This document shows, one piece after another, positions 60,661-64,000 of a DNA stretch of 64,000 nt. Location of the stretch: positions 184,157 through 248,156 of the forward strand of contig JAREIK010002261.1 of the NCBI GenBank assembly GCA_029783825.1, written 5' to 3'. The notes under the pieces are model-generated. The model saw only the letters and a list, made by a program, of their open reading frames with translations, made no database searches and was not told the DNA's origin. Numbering within the stretch: the first letter of the stretch is position 1; each line of letters opens with the position of its first letter. A program made the translations under genes and the position numbers. Source of the DNA: Sapria himalayana (Eukaryota; Streptophyta; Magnoliopsida; Malpighiales; Rafflesiaceae).

Positions 60661-62211
60661 TATTTAATTTTTTTAATTTATTATTACATTTAATATTTTA
60701 TTTAATTTTGTTTATTAAATGTATGTTAATGGTCTATAAATGAGATTTTTTAAAGATATATTCTCCTCTTAAAATCATAAAAAATGATATTATAAATAAT
60801 TAATGTAAAATATATAAAAATAAAAAAATTTATATTAATAAGGACTAAAATAACTATTTTTATGATGTATTAATTTTTTAAAAATTATACAAAAATTTTT
60901 CTAAAATTTTTAATTAAGAAACTAAATAATTTAAATTAAAGTAACATTAAATAATTAATTCAATAAGTATAATACTTTTTTGATATTTTAAAAATTAAAT
61001 TAACATACATTAAAATTTATACTAATTTAAATGTAAATTAATTCATTATATGATAAAATAGAAAAAATTTTCAAAAATATTTGAATTGACGAATAAACTA
61101 GTAAATATTAATATTATTATAAGTATTAAAAAAATTTATGATTATAGAAAACTTTTAAAAAAATAAATAATACAAATTTTGAAAATATTGAAATATAATA
61201 AAAATATAATTTTTGCAATAAAGTTAAGAAAAATAAAATAATAATTATAAATAAATACATAGATGTTTAATCCTACTAAAATTTATAAAAATTAAATAAT
61301 TGAGTAATATTTTTACAATTAGCTTTTAACATTAAGTTTTTATTAAAATAATAAATATTACTATTTTTAATCATCTTCTCACTTAAGTAATTTTTTAAAT
61401 TTTAAAATTATTAATGATATTAAATAATATGAAATTTTATGCGTTAAAAATAAATTCATATTATCTTGGTAAAAATTAATATGAATTCTTAAAAATTTAT
61501 AACCATAAAATATAAATTTTTATATATTTTTTAACTTTAAGAGTATTTTATAACTTCTAGGAGAGTGACTAGAAGACAAATCATCTTTTCATTTGTCTTA
61601 TTATATGAAGTTTGTTAATTTCGTACCGATTTGATATTTTTTTAAGGCAAAACATATTTTTTTTATTATTTATATATTTATTGATTAATTAATATTATAA
61701 TAAAAAATTATAAGGTATTTGTTTTTAATTTGTATATTGCTAAACACACATTAATTTTGTTGAAATATATTGATAGTAAATAAAATTAATTAGTTTTTTT
61801 GTATTATATATATATATATATATATATATTGTTTATTTAATGTTTTAATAATTAAAAATATAAATATTTTCTTAAAATATACTTTCTTTCTCTTGACGCT
61901 GACGCATCTCTAACAGAACCGAATTCCTCTACATTCCACCATCTAACTCTCGACGCCGATTCAACAAAAATTATTTTGAAATTTAAGTTTTAATTTATTA
62001 TTGATTTGAGGTACATTTATACATTTATTATTCATCGATTATCTTGGATTGCTTAATCGAAGAGTAAGCATTTTTATTCTATTTTTTTTTTGTTTTTGAG
62101 TATCTTCTTTAATCACCATGGTATGCTTAGATTTTGTATATAAACTTATTTGTATACATGCTTCATGCGTTTGTGATATAATGGATTGTCATTATTCAAA
62201 AATAATATATA
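60661..62211. other. AT-rich sequence, possibly the body of the CACTA element
   Basis: About 1.5 kb, extremely AT-rich, with no coding pattern. A (TA)n run lies at 61805-61830. A brief balanced stretch at about 61890-61965 (GACGCTGACGCATCTC) is the only departure. If the element starting at 59248 is complete, this would be its interior. Confidence 0.45.
61805..61830. repeat. (TA)n microsatellite
   Basis: TA run of about 26 bp. Confidence 0.9.
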
Positions 62212-62490
62212 AACAGTATACATACTTAGGTTTGCCAACTTGATATCTATAAAAATAGTATATATCAATATGAATGTATATTTTATACATAACTACATAC
62301 TTAGGTATGCCGACTTGATATCTACAAAAATAGTATACATCAATATCCATATGTATTTTATACATAACTAGTATACATACTTTGGTATGTCGACTTGATA
62401 TCTACAAAAATAGTATACATCAATATGCATGTGTATCGTATACATAATTAGTATACATACTTAGGTATGCCTATTTGATATCTACAAAAA
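62212..62490. repeat. 80-bp minisatellite, about 3.5 copies
   Basis: The landmark CTTAGGTATGCCGACTTGAT occurs at about 62225, 62300, 62380 and 62460 (spacings 75, 80 and 80). Each is followed by ATCTACAAAAATAGTATACA and a TATTTTATACATAA step. Copies 2 to 4 are very similar. Confidence 0.9.
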
Positions 62491-62514
62491 ATATTCAAAA
62501 ATGAGTAATGATTG

Positions 62515-62685
62515 AATTCAAAAATAAAATAAAATAAAATAAATAAAATAAATAAAATAAATGAAATGAATAAATGAAATAAATGAAATAAATGAAATAA
62601 ATGAAATCAATGAAATCAATGAAATAAATGAAATAAATGGAATAAATGAAATAAATGAAATAAATAAAATAAATAAAATAATAGT
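62515..62685. repeat. AAATA/AATGA pentamer-decamer array
   Basis: About 170 bp of AAATAAAATA-like and AAATGAAATA units with five-base periodicity. The minus-strand frame of Tyr-Phe-Ile repeats across it is an artefact. Confidence 0.92.
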
Positions 62686-64000
62686 TTAGCATGTCAAATT
62701 AAATTAAATTGATTATACTCGATTGAAACAGTTTGAACTATTCTACCAACTTCTAGAAAAATCAATAATATTCACACATGTAATTGAGAATAATTGAGCA
62801 AGAGTTTATCATTTCGCTTTGAAATGTTCTCTTGATATGTGTTGTTGTGTGCTAGGAACCCCAAATCACTTTTATTTATAGGCACCATTCCAAGTTTTTT
62901 AATTTTTGATGCAACATTTAGTAAGCCAACACATAGCTTTCACATGTCAAGTCAATCCTTGGCAAGTATACACATCATCATATAACAAGCACACTTTCAA
63001 GCACTTGGCATTAATGCACGAGAACACATAGTAAGCACATAATCAATACATATCACTCATGTAAACCAAGATATGAAAATCATACATACTAACACATGAT
63101 ATTCATGCAAGTAAGCAAGTGATAAGCTTGTAAGTCAACATATGATATAAAAATAATTATTCTTATTTATTTTTTCAGAGACTTTATTATTATTTTCCTA
63201 CATGATTCATTTATATTCTTATGGTTGCAATTATCTTTAACAAAGATTAACATGGTGTGTGTGTCTGTGTGTGTGTGTATATATATAAAGATTTATATTT
63301 ACCATGTATCTAACATTTTATAAATTAAATTTATCTTGAAATTATATCAAACATATAATAACTTCATATTTATGTTTCTTGAAATAAAACACTTATATTT
63401 CTAATAATATCAATATTCCTTCAATAGATGGATCGTTGTGTGTGATTCCTTGTGATCTCTCTTGTGTTAGTGATGAGAGGACTTGTTGAATCAAGTTTAG
63501 TAATATTAAAATAATGATTTCATACTTATATAATAAGATCAACATATAGCAATGTGGCATGGACACTCAAGCTAAGATAGTAAAAAATATATGAGCCAAA
63601 CTTTTTTGTACATAATTATTATCAAGAATAATATTTTTATAAATAAATAGCATGGTAATAATAATCCAACCCAACAACATGGTAGACTGATCAGCAAAAG
63701 ATGAATAATCTAACACTTAAAAATATGAGTCAGATCCTCATAGATGTTGGATACGTTTTACATGGTGCTATCATATATCATGTTGTTCAGATGTTAGGAC
63801 GTGAATTTTACCTATTCTAATCATGAAGCCTCATAGCTTGTATAAGAGCCAAATAATAATTTTTGGGTTGAGTTTGGGAGAAGGGTAGGTAGATAAAAAA
63901 AGTATAATATTTTAAATCTATAACATTTTTGATTTAGATAAAGGATATAAAACTATTAAAAATATTTAGAAATTTTTAATATTTATGATCCCCACAATGC
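62686..64000. other. Intergenic sequence to the end of the window
   Basis: About 1.3 kb with no recognised gene. A (GT)n tract with one TC interruption lies at about 63255-63285. Composition near 62820-63120 is more balanced (words like AAGCACACTTTCAAGCACTTGGC) but all frames have stops. Confidence 0.5.

Noticed and set aside
62495..62692. Minus-strand frame of Tyr-Phe-Ile repeats
   Set aside because: It is the translation of an AAATA/AATGA pentamer array.

Overview
This looks like nuclear DNA of a flowering plant, from a repeat-rich, gene-poor, AT-rich region. The evidence is a plant-type CACTA (En/Spm) DNA transposon with TNP2-like and transposase/Ulp1-like genes, fragments of plant housekeeping genes (a scramblase-like gene and Mediator subunit 8), a tRNA-derived SINE and a decayed Ty1/copia fragment. 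The sequence does not let me name a species. I see no gene in the window that is clearly intact and functional.

Layout. From 1 to about 15,080 lies a degenerate TATC tetranucleotide array (GATA on the other strand), broken only by a unique island of about 560 bp at 7,990-8,547. From 15,094 to 18,180 there is an unrecognised short ORF, three well-formed exons of a scramblase-like gene and a 5S-rRNA-like relic. From 18,181 to 29,045 lies a 10.9-kb CACTA transposon. It has recognisable termini, a TNP2-type transposase gene and a second gene that joins an En/Spm-associated transposase domain to an Ulp1-type cysteine protease. Both genes run rightward, and both are ruined by stops and single-base deletions. 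The element also carries a damaged copy of one exon of the scramblase-like gene found just outside it. From 29,046 to 44,747 the TATC array resumes on the same strand and ends exactly where a second CACTA-type terminus begins.

From 44,748 onward the window is a patchwork of transposon debris. It holds a subterminal region with CCCTAGCTAA motifs, a 1.3-kb tandem duplication carrying GC-rich triplet blocks, minus-strand gene fragments (a MED8 first exon and an unidentified terminal exon), a SINE with target-site duplications, a decayed copia fragment, a 66-bp back-to-back pair of CACTA ends, and AT-rich sequence. A second copy of the same CACTA family's left end at 59,248 has been amplified into an array of about 26 units of about 50 bp. 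Several small minisatellites fill the right end.

The most interesting points are these. About 30 kb of one-strand TATC array shows local higher-order duplications, and its second block is bounded on both sides by CACTA ends. A host exon is present both inside and outside a CACTA element. A transposon's presumed transposase-binding end sequence appears to have become a 50-bp satellite. The many long plus-strand reading frames across the array (Tyr-Leu-Ser-Ile repeats) are artefacts of a stop-free 4-bp repeat.
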